Shown in pieces: positions 16,672 to 24,987 of a DNA stretch of 64,000 nt. The first letter of the stretch is position 1. The number at the start of each line of letters is the position of its first letter. The notes under the pieces are model-generated. The model ran no database searches. It worked only from the letters and a program-made list of their open reading frames with translations, and was not told the origin of the DNA. The position numbers were made by a program, and so were the translations under genes. The stretch comes from Aridibaculum aurantiacum (GTDB lineage: Bacteria; Bacteroidota; Bacteroidia; Chitinophagales; Chitinophagaceae). Location of the stretch: NCBI RefSeq assembly GCF_017355875.1, contig NZ_JAFEWC010000001.1, positions 620,001 through 684,000 of the forward strand, written 5' to 3'.

Positions 16672-18076
16672 CTTGCTTTGTTCTTTTAACTATTTGAGCA
16701 ACCAATATTGCTTCTGCTGCTATTTTACCCGCTACGTATATAGTTCCCTTCATTTCTACCAGTCCTCTTCTTATCGGGCTTACCAGCTCCATGTGCAGGA
16801 TCAGCGTATCGCCAGGTACTACCTTTTGTTTGAACTTACAGTTGTCTATCTTAAGAAAGTAAGTATCGTATTTATCTTCTGTGTCTTTTGGTATGGCTAA
16901 TATACCACCGCACTGAGCCAACGCTTCTGCAAGTAGAACACCTGGCATCACACAATTACCAGGAAAGTGTCCCTGGAAGAATGGCTCGTTGTAAGTAACA
17001 TTCTTAATTCCTACAACCTTTGTATCGGTAAGTTCAATGATCTTATCAACCAAGAGGAACGGGAAGCGGTGAGGCAAAAGCTTTTCTATAGCGTGCACAT
17101 CAAAAAGCGGCGGCTTCGTAGGATCATATACAGGTATCTCACCTTTTTGCTTCACTTTTTTAATATGCTCCTTCAGCTTTTTAGCAAACATCACATTGGC
17201 AGCATGGCCAGGTTTGCTTGCTATGATATGAGCGTTAAATGCAAATCCAACCAATGCAAGATCACCGATTACATCCAGCAGTTTATGACGAGCCGGCTCA
17301 TTGTCAAATCTTAGTTCTGCATTGTTCAGGTAGCCTTGCCCTTTAGGAATCTCTATATCCGGAAAATGTGCTTTTAATTTTTTTACCTGGTTGTCGGTTA
17401 CTGGCTTGTCAACCACTACTACTGCATTGTTCCTGTCACCACCTTTTATCAGGTCATGATCCAGCAGCCACTCCAGTTCATGGAAAAAGCAAAATGTACG
17501 GCAGGGAGCTATTTCGTTCTTAAAGTCTTTAATGTCTTTCAGGCTTGCATGCTGCGTTCCTAGTACAGGACTATTGAAGTCAATTAGCGCATTTACGCGG
17601 TATTCAGTAAAAGGAAGCGCCACCATTTCAACCCCTCTTTCCTCATCTACAAATGTGATGTTGTGCTCAATATTGTAAAATATCTTGGCTACCTCTTGTT
17701 GTTTTACACCAGCTTTTTCAATGGCCTCTACAAAGGCATGTGCGCTACCATCCAGTATTGGAACTTCATCACCGTCTAGTTCTACCAGTGCATTATCTAC
17801 ACCCATACCCACAAAAGCAGCCATCAGGTGCTCAATGGTATAAATGCGTGCACCATTGCTCTCAATGGCAGTACTACGGTTGGTCATTACTACATTGTCA
17901 ACATCTGCTTTTACCACAGGCCTGTCTTCCAGGTCTACCCGTTGAAAGTTTATTCCTGTATTAGGAGCCGCAGGTTTAACCACCATATTTACCAGGTGCC
18001 CTGTATGTATACCGGGTCCCGATATACTAAATTCTGTTGCGAGTGTATGTTGAAATGTTTGTCCGTTACTGTGCAT
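16664..18076 (-). CDS. lpxC-fabZ: Bifunctional LpxC deacetylase / FabZ dehydratase
   Basis: Fusion of two enzymes in 470 residues. Residues 1 to about 300 are LpxC, the zinc deacetylase that commits UDP-acyl-GlcNAc to lipid A: start SGPGIHTG, EHLMAAFVGMGVDNA with a zinc His, and RHKLLDVIGDLALVG with the second His and Asp ligands. Residues from about 325 are FabZ, the 3-hydroxyacyl-ACP dehydratase: LLPHRFPFLLVDK and the active-site region FFQGHFPGNCVMPGVLLAEALAQ. This fusion is a known hallmark of Bacteroidota. A terminator (18131-18158) separates it from lpxD upstream, so it may have its own promoter. Confidence 0.98.
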   Translation of the reverse strand: MHSNGQTFQHTLATEFSISGPGIHTGHLVNMVVKPAAPNTGINFQRVDLEDRPVVKADVDNVVMTNRSTAIESNGARIYTIEHLMAAFVGMGVDNALVELDGDEVPILDGSAHAFVEAIEKAGVKQQEVAKIFYNIEHNITFVDEERGVEMVALPFTEYRVNALIDFNSPVLGTQHASLKDIKDFKNEIAPCRTFCFFHELEWLLDHDLIKGGDRNNAVVVVDKPVTDNQVKKLKAHFPDIEIPKGQGYLNNAELRFDNEPARHKLLDVIGDLALVGFAFNAHIIASKPGHAANVMFAKKLKEHIKKVKQKGEIPVYDPTKPPLFDVHAIEKLLPHRFPFLLVDKIIELTDTKVVGIKNVTYNEPFFQGHFPGNCVMPGVLLAEALAQCGGILAIPKDTEDKYDTYFLKIDNCKFKQKVVPGDTLILHMELVSPIRRGLVEMKGTIYVAGKIAAEAILVAQIVKRTKQDD

Positions 18077-18130
18077 AGCTCCTTTAAAAGTGGCGAAAGT
18101 ATGAAAACTATGCTTTTCTATAAAAAGTAA

Positions 18131-18158
18131 AAACCCTGCAACTACTGGTGCAGGGTTT
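18131..18158 (-). terminator. Intrinsic terminator between lpxD and lpxC-fabZ
   Basis: AAACCCTGCA (18131-18140) and TGCAGGGTTT (18149-18158) form a perfect 10-bp stem with an 8-base loop. On the minus strand it is followed by TTTTTACTTTTT. It lies 26 bases past the lpxD stop. Confidence 0.85.
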
Positions 18159-18184
18159 ATTCAAAAGCTTCGATATACAGCTAT

Positions 18185-19243
18185 TTATACATTATACTGA
18201 GCCTTTTCTTCCAGTAATTGTTTTACCAGGTTTTCCAGGTCAGTTATTCTTTTTTCAAGTTCGGGAAGGTTGCGGGTAACAGCCTGGCTGCGTAATGCAC
18301 TCGCATATTCATAAGCAGGAGACCCAGTAACAGATGATTTTGGCTTTTTAATGCTTTTGCTTACGCCGCTTTGAGCGTTTATGCGGCTACCATCAGCTAT
18401 TTGTATATGACCTACTACACCTGCCTGGCCACCAATCATTACGTTGTTGCCTATTTTGGTACTGCCACTTACACCAGCTTGCGCTGCAATCACCGTGTTT
18501 GTACCTACTTCTACATTGTGGGCTATCTGTATCAGGTTGTCAAGCTTGGCACCAGCGCGTATTACGGTAGAACCAATGGTAGCACGGTCAATAGTAGCAT
18601 TAGAGCCGATCTCTACATTGTCTTCTATGACCACGTTACCAATCTGCGGAACCTTTTTGAAAGTGCCATCGGCTTGCGGCGCAAAACCAAAGCCATCGCC
18701 GCCTATCACCGTGCCAGAATGTATGACCACGTTTTTGCCGAGTACACAATCGTGGTAGATCTTAACACCTGGGTGAAAAATACAGTTGTCGCCAATCTTT
18801 ACATTGTTGCCAATAAATACGCCAGGGAAAATTTTCACATTGTTGCCAATGCTCGTGCCATCACCAACATAGGCGAAAGCGCCGATGTACACATTTTCAC
18901 CTTTGGTAGCAGTGGTTGCCACATAGGAAGGTTCCTGAACGCCATTGAGCTGGCTGGTCTTTAATTGCTGGTAATGGTGCAGTAAACTGGCAAAAGCGGA
19001 GTAAGGATCAGCCACGCGGATAAGTGTGCTCTGAACAGGATGTTTCAGTTGAAGCTTTTCGCCGACAATAACGACGGATGCTCCTGTGGTATATAAAAAA
19101 TCTTCGTATTTGGGATTGGCTAAAAACGCAAGTTGTCCTTTTTTCGCTTCTTCTATTCTGCCAAAACTATCAACGCTACAGTCCGGTTCTCCTTCTATTT
19201 TTCCTTGTAGTAAAACCGCTATTTGATTTGCCGTAAATGTCAT
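18185..19243 (-). CDS. lpxD: UDP-3-O-acylglucosamine N-acyltransferase LpxD
   Basis: Third acylation enzyme of lipid A synthesis, adding the N-linked hydroxyacyl chain. The 352 residues start with the uridine-binding domain (MTFTANQIAVLLQGKIEG, then GQLAFLANPKYE), continue into hexapeptide repeats (IGNNVKIFPGVFIGNNVKIGDN), contain IGGDGFGFAPQADGTFKKVPQ and the catalytic-His region IQIAHNVEVG, and end in a helical C-terminus (ELEKRITDLENLVKQLLEEK). Same strand and order as lpxC-fabZ and lpxA. Confidence 0.97.
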   Translation of the reverse strand: MTFTANQIAVLLQGKIEGEPDCSVDSFGRIEEAKKGQLAFLANPKYEDFLYTTGASVVIVGEKLQLKHPVQSTLIRVADPYSAFASLLHHYQQLKTSQLNGVQEPSYVATTATKGENVYIGAFAYVGDGTSIGNNVKIFPGVFIGNNVKIGDNCIFHPGVKIYHDCVLGKNVVIHSGTVIGGDGFGFAPQADGTFKKVPQIGNVVIEDNVEIGSNATIDRATIGSTVIRAGAKLDNLIQIAHNVEVGTNTVIAAQAGVSGSTKIGNNVMIGGQAGVVGHIQIADGSRINAQSGVSKSIKKPKSSVTGSPAYEYASALRSQAVTRNLPELEKRITDLENLVKQLLEEKAQYNV

Positions 19244-19324
19244 GTTTTTGTTTTTAGCCGTGGCAACGAGCTCACAGCAAAAATCATCCTTCTTTTGAAA
19301 ACGCCGGATTGAATAGCTGCAAAA

Positions 19325-20539
19325 CTATTCATAAAAACAAATGTAGAATTTTTTTACAGGGGTTGCCATTGTTTTATGTATCAAGGCATTGTCTACCTGC
19401 GAAATATCTTTCACCTGCCCGTTTTTGAATAAGATATTGATCCTTTCATCCTTCATGGTGTACATGGTATTTATGGTTTCGCCAGTAAAAGCCAGGTACC
19501 CGCTTTCCACTTGGGTGATGTTTAACTTCTGACAAGCACTTTCAATTTTCTGCTGCAGCGTACTTTCATTTATTGGGTCAGCCTGCAGTCGCACTTTCAA
19601 AAGTTTACGATCCAGAATATTCGTACATAAAGTTTTTAGAATGGTATCAGGATGGTGGCGCCACATTTTGATGGCGTGCATGAAATCATAATCATCCATC
19701 TGGCAGAATTTTTCTAGTACATCGTCGGTTATAACACCATCAAACCTGTGGAGGAAGAAGTCAATAGGAGTATGCGTTTGTAAAGAGCCATCTCCTTTTT
19801 CTGTTAAGTACCTTACCCGCTCAATGATCTTTACCATCATTTTCTCTGCAGCCAATACTGTTTTGTGTAAATAAACTTGCCAGTACATCAGGCGACGCGC
19901 CACCAGGAATTTCTCTACGCTGAAAATTCCTTTTTCTTCTATCATCAGCTCACCGTTGTGAACCACCAGCATTTTTAAAATTCTATCATAACCAATTACG
20001 CCTTCGCTTACACCGGTAAAAAAGCTATCGCGGCTTAGGTAATCCATCCGGTCTACATCCAGTTGTCCACTTATCAGTTGGTGCAGAAAACGCTTCGGGT
20101 ATTTATCAGTGAAAATATCGATGGCCATTGTTAGTTTTCCGCCCAGTTGTTCATTCATGCTGTGCATCAGCTTAAGGCTCATGGTTTCGTGGTGTACACC
20201 GCGCAGCAAAATATTTTCAAGCGCATGGCTGAAAGGTCCATGTCCTATATCATGAAGTAGAATAGCAGCCTTAGCCGCCACTTGTTCTTCTTCGGTTATT
20301 TCCACTCCTTTACTGCATAATTCAGTGAGCGCACTATTCATCAGGTGATATGCGCCTAAGGAGTGATGCAGCCTGGTGTGGACAGCACCAGGGTAAACAA
20401 GATGCGCCAACGCCATCTGGTAAATTCTTCTAAGCCTTTGGTAATATGGATGCGCTATCACCTGTTGGATCAGCGGGTGACTAACAGTGATAAAACCATG
20501 AACGGGATCGTTGATGATCTTGCGGGAGAATGAAGCCAT
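19325..20539 (-). CDS. HD-domain phosphohydrolase
   Basis: 404-residue metal-dependent hydrolase of the HD superfamily, related to dNTP triphosphohydrolases. Metal ligands are visible in TRLHHSLGAYHLM, in LLHDIGHGPFSHALE (the HD pair near residues 95-96), and in the later SGQLDVDRMDYLSRD. The N-terminus KIINDPVHGFITVSHPLIQQVI is typical of this family in Bacteroidota, where it often stands directly ahead of lpxD, as here (81-base gap). The substrate is unknown; nucleotide phosphohydrolase activity is likely. Confidence 0.9.
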   Translation of the reverse strand: MASFSRKIINDPVHGFITVSHPLIQQVIAHPYYQRLRRIYQMALAHLVYPGAVHTRLHHSLGAYHLMNSALTELCSKGVEITEEEQVAAKAAILLHDIGHGPFSHALENILLRGVHHETMSLKLMHSMNEQLGGKLTMAIDIFTDKYPKRFLHQLISGQLDVDRMDYLSRDSFFTGVSEGVIGYDRILKMLVVHNGELMIEEKGIFSVEKFLVARRLMYWQVYLHKTVLAAEKMMVKIIERVRYLTEKGDGSLQTHTPIDFFLHRFDGVITDDVLEKFCQMDDYDFMHAIKMWRHHPDTILKTLCTNILDRKLLKVRLQADPINESTLQQKIESACQKLNITQVESGYLAFTGETINTMYTMKDERINILFKNGQVKDISQVDNALIHKTMATPVKKFYICFYE

Positions 20540-20644
20540 ATAATGATTTAAAATGTAAAACTACAGGATGACCAATGATAGAAAGGGTTTATTTTCTGTA
20601 GGTTAGAAAATAAAAGCCTTCTGTTGCCAAACTGTTAACGTCAC

Positions 20645-20652
20645 CATCTTTG
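20645..20652 (+). promoter_or_regulatory. Possible porX promoter -7 element
   Basis: CATCTTTG (20645-20652) differs by one base from TAnnTTTG, with GTTG at 20623-20626 as a -33-like element 18 bases before it. If used, it gives a leader of roughly 185 bases before the porX start. Confidence 0.4.
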
Positions 20653-20679
20653 TGCTTGTTAATGAGGCTAATGTGTACA

Positions 20680-20747
20680 TTCACCAACCAATCTTACAGT
20701 TGAAGAGACATTGGTTATGTAGCATTTAGGCTAACTAAGTTGGTGAA
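20680..20747 (+). promoter_or_regulatory. porX leader with two competing inverted repeats
   Basis: TTCACCAAC (20680-20688) is perfectly complementary to GTTGGTGAA (20739-20747). The overlapping AACCAAT (20686-20692) is perfectly complementary to ATTGGTT (20710-20716). Both cannot pair at once. This lies in the 305-base gap before porX, which holds no other gene. A structural switch or an operator is possible; no protein is known from sequence. Confidence 0.45.
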
Positions 20748-20844
20748 AGGAAGATGGCGGTAAGAAATTTGTTGTTTATGCAGCCACAAAAGAGCGTGTT
20801 CCGGCTCGTGTTCATACGGATCAAAATAAAACCTACAACATACT

Positions 20845-22398
20845 ATGGCCTTAGCAAAAATTTTATGGGTGGACGATGAGATCGAAAGTTTACAAAGCCA
20901 GAAGATCTTTTTAGAAAATAAGGGTTACGAGGTACAGACTTTGACCAATGGTTTTGACGCTGTAGAGTATGTGAAGGAAAATGAAGTGGATGTAGTGTTG
21001 ATGGATGAAAGTATGCCAGGTCTTACTGGTCTTGAAACACTGGCGCAGATAAAAGAAGTAAACAGCGCCATTCCAGTGGTGCTCATCACAAAAAATGAAA
21101 CAGAAAACCTGATGGACGAAGCCATTGGGAACGAGATAAGCGATTATTTGATAAAGCCGGTTAACCCTAACCAGGTTTGGCTAAGCCTAAAAAAGATAAT
21201 AGATAATCGCCGGCTGGTAGCAGAGAAAACAACTACAGCTTACCAGCAACAGTTCAGGCATCTGTTCATGGCGCTGAATAACAATCCCGATTACAACGAC
21301 TGGATGGACATTTATAAAAAGTTGGTGTATTGGGAGCTGGAAATGGAAAAGAGCGATAGCCCTGAGATGCAGGAGATACTACAAAGTCAAAAGCAGGAGG
21401 CTAATACTGAGTTCTTCAAGTTTGTGAGTAGGAATTATGCATCTTGGGTTGATCCAAAGAATCCTGCACCGGTAATGAGCCACAACCTGCTGCAGTTTAA
21501 AGTGCTGCCACACGTAGAAAAAGGAGTTCCAACTTTTTTCTTATTGATCGATAACCTTCGCTTTGATCAATGGAAAGCAATACAGCCAATGTTCACCGAG
21601 AACTTCCGCATACTGGAAGAAGAAACATTCTATAGCATTTTACCAACCGCTACGCAGTATTCGCGCAATGCCATTTTCTCAGGACTGCTGCCCATGGATA
21701 TTGAAAAGCAATTCCCGGTAGAATGGAAAAATGATGATGAACAGGGTGGAAAGAACCTGTATGAAGAAACGTTCTTCAAGGGCTTGCTGAAGCGATTGAG
21801 AAAAGAGATGAAGTATAGCTACACCAAAGTGGTAAATAACAATGATGGTCTTCAACTGGTGAATAATATTCATAACCTGATGGGCAACGACCTGAATATT
21901 ATTATTTACAATTTTGTAGATATGCTTAGCCATGCTCGCACCGAAATGGAAGTGCTGAAAGAGCTTGCTGGTGATGAGATCAGTTACCGCAGCATTACCC
22001 GCAGTTGGTTCGAACACTCACCACTTAACCAGGCGTTGAAAAAGATTGCTGATAAAAAGGTAAACCTTATAGTGGCAACAGATCATGGAACGGTAAAGGT
22101 GAAGACACCTTATAAAGTGATAGGAGATAAAGCAACTACAACCAACCTGCGCTATAAGCATGGCCGCAACCTGAATTATGAACCAAAGGATGTGCTTGCA
22201 TTTAAAGATCCGCGGCAGGCAGGATTGCCGGTGCCTAATGTTAACTCATCGTACATCTTTGCCAAAGAAGATGGCTTCTTATGCTATCCCAATAACTACA
22301 ATCACTTTGTGAACTATTACCGAAATACATTTCAGCATGGTGGCGTAAGTATGGAAGAGATGATCGTTCCAATTATCAAGATGACAAGCAAGGTCTAA
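20845..22398 (+). CDS. porX: PorX-type response regulator with PglZ domain (type IX secretion control)
   Basis: 517-residue protein joining a receiver domain to a PglZ phosphatase-like domain. Receiver: acidic pair D10/D11, phospho-acceptor D54 in VVLMDESMPG, K near 133 in LIKPVNP. PglZ/alkaline-phosphatase-fold part: FLLIDNLRFDQW, PTATQYSRN (Thr268/Thr270, expected nucleophile region), ATDHGTVKVKTPYK and KHGRNLNY for metal binding. PorX of Porphyromonas gingivalis has the same length and layout and, with the kinase PorY, controls type IX secretion genes. No PorY gene is adjacent, which is normal for PorX. Word array C begins one base after the stop codon. Confidence 0.95.
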   Translation: MALAKILWVDDEIESLQSQKIFLENKGYEVQTLTNGFDAVEYVKENEVDVVLMDESMPGLTGLETLAQIKEVNSAIPVVLITKNETENLMDEAIGNEISDYLIKPVNPNQVWLSLKKIIDNRRLVAEKTTTAYQQQFRHLFMALNNNPDYNDWMDIYKKLVYWELEMEKSDSPEMQEILQSQKQEANTEFFKFVSRNYASWVDPKNPAPVMSHNLLQFKVLPHVEKGVPTFFLLIDNLRFDQWKAIQPMFTENFRILEEETFYSILPTATQYSRNAIFSGLLPMDIEKQFPVEWKNDDEQGGKNLYEETFFKGLLKRLRKEMKYSYTKVVNNNDGLQLVNNIHNLMGNDLNIIIYNFVDMLSHARTEMEVLKELAGDEISYRSITRSWFEHSPLNQALKKIADKKVNLIVATDHGTVKVKTPYKVIGDKATTTNLRYKHGRNLNYEPKDVLAFKDPRQAGLPVPNVNSSYIFAKEDGFLCYPNNYNHFVNYYRNTFQHGGVSMEEMIVPIIKMTSKV

Positions 22399-22399
22399 A

Positions 22400-22461
22400 T
22401 ACGAGGTGGGAACTACGAGGTACGAAGGAGAAGTACGAAATAAGAAGAACAAGGTGCGAAG
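22400..22461. repeat. Degenerate heptamer array, left arm (site C)
   Basis: Starting one base after the porX stop: TACGAGG, TGGGAAC, TACGAGG, TACGAAG, GAGAAG, TACGAAA, TAAGAAG, AACAAGG, TGCGAAG, in seven-base register with one six-base unit. Looser words continue to about 22560. The gap to the next gene (22399-22732) holds no other gene. Confidence 0.85.
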
Positions 22462-22614
22462 TTGAAATACACGTTGATTTTTTAATTTGTACGAAGCAGG
22501 AAATTTGAAATAACTGAGGCCGAAGTGAAAAATTGGAAGTGCGTACGATGATACATAAGGTAGGAGATGTGGAAGACAAAGTAAAATAATCATAGGAGTT
22601 CGACGCCGGTGTTA

Positions 22615-22642
22615 TCGTACCTCGTACTTCTTACCTCCCACT
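22615..22642. repeat. Inverted heptamer array, right arm (site C)
   Basis: TCGTACC, TCGTACT, TCTTACC, TCCCACT are reverse complements of the left-arm words. TCGTACCTCGTA (22615-22626) is the exact complement of TACGAGGTACGA at 22414-22425. The two arms could fold into a long imperfect hairpin downstream of porX. Confidence 0.8.
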
Positions 22643-22664
22643 TGTGCTGTGGATAAAACGTTCA

Positions 22665-22693
22665 TTGTTCCGCCACCCCCTATGGTACATTTG
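22665..22693 (+). promoter_or_regulatory. Promoter for the 94-residue conserved gene
   Basis: TTG at 22665-22667, then 18 bases, then a perfect TACATTTG at 22686-22693 (TAnnTTTG). A perfect DnaA-box sequence (TGTGGATAA, 22648-22656) lies just upstream. Confidence 0.65.
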
Positions 22694-22732
22694 TAAAAAC
22701 GAAAAAGAGCCTGTTTAAGGCGTGTGAAGGAT

Positions 22733-23017
22733 ATGAAATACAACCAGTCGACACTAAATAAGATTGAAAAAATAATGCAGGAGAGCGAATATGTTATCCG
22801 CTATGAGCGGGGTACATTTCAAAGTGGTTATTGCATTTTAGAGTCTAAGAAAGTTGTAGTGCTGAATAAATTTCTACAGGTAGAAGGTCGAATAAATACA
22901 TTGATAGAATTGCTGCCGCAACTGGTTATCAATTATGACCAGTTGACCCATGAATCGCAAAAGATGTACGACGACCTGATGAAAAAATCTAAAGTAGAAA
23001 CCGGGGATACAGAATAA
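22733..23017 (+). CDS. Small conserved protein, unknown function
   Basis: 94-residue soluble protein (from the ATG at 22733; a GTG nine bases earlier would add three residues). It looks like a compact alpha/beta domain: LNKIEKIMQESEYVIRYERG, then FQSGYCILESKKVVVLNKFL, then a long helix INTLIELLPQLVINYDQLTHESQ. I recall similar small proteins in other Bacteroidota but know no function. It has its own good promoter and precedes the MBL gene by 55 bases. Confidence 0.75.
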   Translation: MKYNQSTLNKIEKIMQESEYVIRYERGTFQSGYCILESKKVVVLNKFLQVEGRINTLIELLPQLVINYDQLTHESQKMYDDLMKKSKVETGDTE

Positions 23018-23058
23018 AGTCGATTTCCTCGTTCAAAATTTTCATGATGTTTTTCCAG

Positions 23059-23066
23059 TAGGTTTG
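23059..23066 (+). promoter_or_regulatory. -7 element for the MBL hydrolase gene
   Basis: TAGGTTTG is a perfect TAnnTTTG match ending only 6 bases before the GTG start at 23073. A -33 TTTG is not obvious. Transcription starting at the usual distance would give an mRNA with almost no leader. Confidence 0.5.
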
Positions 23067-23072
23067 TAAACT

Positions 23073-23849
23073 GTGACCACACCACCATTAACCATAACTT
23101 TCCTTGGTACAGGCACCAGTACTGGTGTACCCATGGTTGGTTGTAGTTGTTCAGTTTGTCTTTCACATGATAGAAATGATAAGCGCCTTCGCAGCAGCAT
23201 ACTGGTGCAGTCACCTACCACAACCATTGTTGTAGATACTACTCCTGACTTTCGCTACCAAATGCTACGAGCCAATGTACAAGAGCTCGATGCTGTTCTT
23301 ATCACTCATTCTCACAAAGACCATGTTGGAGGTATAGACGACACCCGGCCTTTCCAGTTTTTCAATAACAGGCCAACCGAGGTGTATGGAAGTAAAATGT
23401 CATTGGAAGGAATCCGAAATGAGATCCCTTATGCTTTCCAGGAATTGAAGTACCCCGGCATTCCAAAAGTGACCCTGCATGAGGTAGGCGAGGAGCTGTT
23501 TTACATTGGAGATATTCCTATTGAACCCATACATGTATGGCATCATAAGATGCCGGTAATGGGTTTTAGGTTTGGAAATTTTACCTATATAACCGATGCC
23601 AACAGGATAGATGAGGCAGAGAAAGAAAAGGTAAAAGGTAGTGAGATTATTGTTTTAAATGCTTTGCGAAAAGAAGCACATATTTCTCATTTCACCCTGC
23701 AAGAGGCAGTTGACCTTGTACACGAGCTAAAAATTCCACAGGCTTATTTCACGCATATCAGTCACCAGCTTGGGCTTCACCAGCAAATAATGAGCGAACT
23801 TCCAGCAGCTGTTGCTCTTGCATATGATGGATTGAAGCTATATATTTAA
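23073..23849 (+). CDS. MBL-fold metallohydrolase (PhnP-like)
   Basis: 258-residue zinc hydrolase of the metallo-beta-lactamase fold. The N-terminus ITFLGTGTSTGVPMVGCSCSVC is typical of the PhnP-like phosphodiesterase subgroup, followed by LITHSHKDHVGGIDD (HxHxDH metal motif), ITDANRIDEAE and a late THISHQLGLH. The start is GTG: an in-frame TAA lies two codons upstream and the conserved N-terminal strand begins eight residues in, so a later ATG is too short. The substrate is probably a phosphodiester, but not determinable here. Confidence 0.9.
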   Translation: MTTPPLTITFLGTGTSTGVPMVGCSCSVCLSHDRNDKRLRSSILVQSPTTTIVVDTTPDFRYQMLRANVQELDAVLITHSHKDHVGGIDDTRPFQFFNNRPTEVYGSKMSLEGIRNEIPYAFQELKYPGIPKVTLHEVGEELFYIGDIPIEPIHVWHHKMPVMGFRFGNFTYITDANRIDEAEKEKVKGSEIIVLNALRKEAHISHFTLQEAVDLVHELKIPQAYFTHISHQLGLHQQIMSELPAAVALAYDGLKLYI

Positions 23850-23899
23850 ATCCCGGCTGCTTTTATCCCCCGCATTATTCACCTGAAAATGCTTTCGTT

Positions 23900-24874
23900 A
23901 TGCAACGTAAGTGGCAGGTTTTTGTAAAAGACTACCTTACCTTTTCCCGCAAGGATAGGATTAGCTTATTGATCATTTTGATCCTGGGTGTTGTCATCTA
24001 TTTTTCTCCCCGGTATTTTAAGAAGAAGCGGGAGCCATATAGCCATGCCCAATTTCAGCAGGAACTATCACAGCTTAAGATCACCATTGATAGCAGCCGG
24101 TCATTTACAGCAAGAAGATATGATGATGATGATCACGATGGACATTTTACTACTACACCTTATCGTAAAGAGCCTGCTGTAAAAGGAGAGCTCTTTGCTT
24201 TCGATCCAAACACATTGGATGAAGCTGGTTGGAAAAGACTGGGTCTGCGTGAAAGAACCATTCAAACCATCATGAAGTTCACTGGTAAAGGTTTTAAGTT
24301 TCGGCAGCCGGAAGACATCCGGAAAATATACGGGTTGCGCACTGATGAAGCAGACAGGCTGATACCTTACATCCGAATAGCAGACAATGGCAATTCGACC
24401 TTTGGAAAACAAGAAACACCTGTTTCTACTGCCTCCTTTACTTCAAGGCCAACTATCGCCAATGTTCCAAGAACAATAGATATAAACGAAGCAGATACAA
24501 CTGCACTCATTGCACTTCCGGGGATAGGTAGCAAACTGGCAGCACGTATTATTAATTTCAGGGATAAGCTTGGTGGATTTGCGAGGGTAGAACAGGTAGC
24601 TGAAACTTACGCACTTCCTGATTCTACTTACATGAAAATAAAGGACAGGCTGGTATGCAGGAACCCGAACCTAAGAACCTTCAACATTAATCAGGCTGAT
24701 GTAAACCTGCTGAAGTCACATCCTTACCTGAAGTGGAATATTGCCAATGCTATTGTTGCTTACCGGCAGCAGCATGGTTCGTTCAAGAAGATTGAAGACC
24801 TGAAAAAGATAGACATCATCTCTAACGAATTGTTCGATAAGCTGGCGCCATACGTGGTGGTTGCAGAGCAATAA
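23900..24874 (+). CDS. Membrane-anchored helix-hairpin-helix protein (ComEA-like domains)
   Basis: 324 residues. One membrane helix near the N-terminus (about 22-40, ISLLIILILGVVIYFSP), then a charged linker with an Asp/His cluster (YDDDDHDGH), then three helix-hairpin-helix units: FDPNTLDEAGWKRLGLRERTI, IDINEADTTALIALPGIGSKLAARI, and FNINQADVNLLKSHPYLKWNIANAIVAYR. ComEA-like HhH domains bind DNA in uptake systems, and this family is common in Bacteroidota. The first and last units have lost the glycine pattern, so DNA binding rests mainly on the middle one. A role in DNA uptake is inference. Confidence 0.85.
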   Translation: MQRKWQVFVKDYLTFSRKDRISLLIILILGVVIYFSPRYFKKKREPYSHAQFQQELSQLKITIDSSRSFTARRYDDDDHDGHFTTTPYRKEPAVKGELFAFDPNTLDEAGWKRLGLRERTIQTIMKFTGKGFKFRQPEDIRKIYGLRTDEADRLIPYIRIADNGNSTFGKQETPVSTASFTSRPTIANVPRTIDINEADTTALIALPGIGSKLAARIINFRDKLGGFARVEQVAETYALPDSTYMKIKDRLVCRNPNLRTFNINQADVNLLKSHPYLKWNIANAIVAYRQQHGSFKKIEDLKKIDIISNELFDKLAPYVVVAEQ

Positions 24875-24958
24875 AGGTTGCATCAGCCACATGTATTAAA
24901 TTTTGAACACCAGGTTGTTCTAATCTCTTGCAGTTGAACTTCCGCAAGGGTATTCCAC

Positions 24959-24966
24959 TATTTTTG
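24959..24966 (+). promoter_or_regulatory. -7 element for the acyl-CoA dehydrogenase gene
   Basis: TATTTTTG is a perfect TAnnTTTG match 21 bases before the start codon; a weak GTTG at 24933-24936 could serve as the -33 element. Confidence 0.5.
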
Positions 24967-24987
24967 CCGCTCACTAACGATTGATAA

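Noticed and set aside
18371-18964. Long plus-strand frame opposite lpxD
   Set aside because: It is the mirror of hexapeptide-repeat coding sequence; the product is Tyr/Thr/Val-rich without domain signal.
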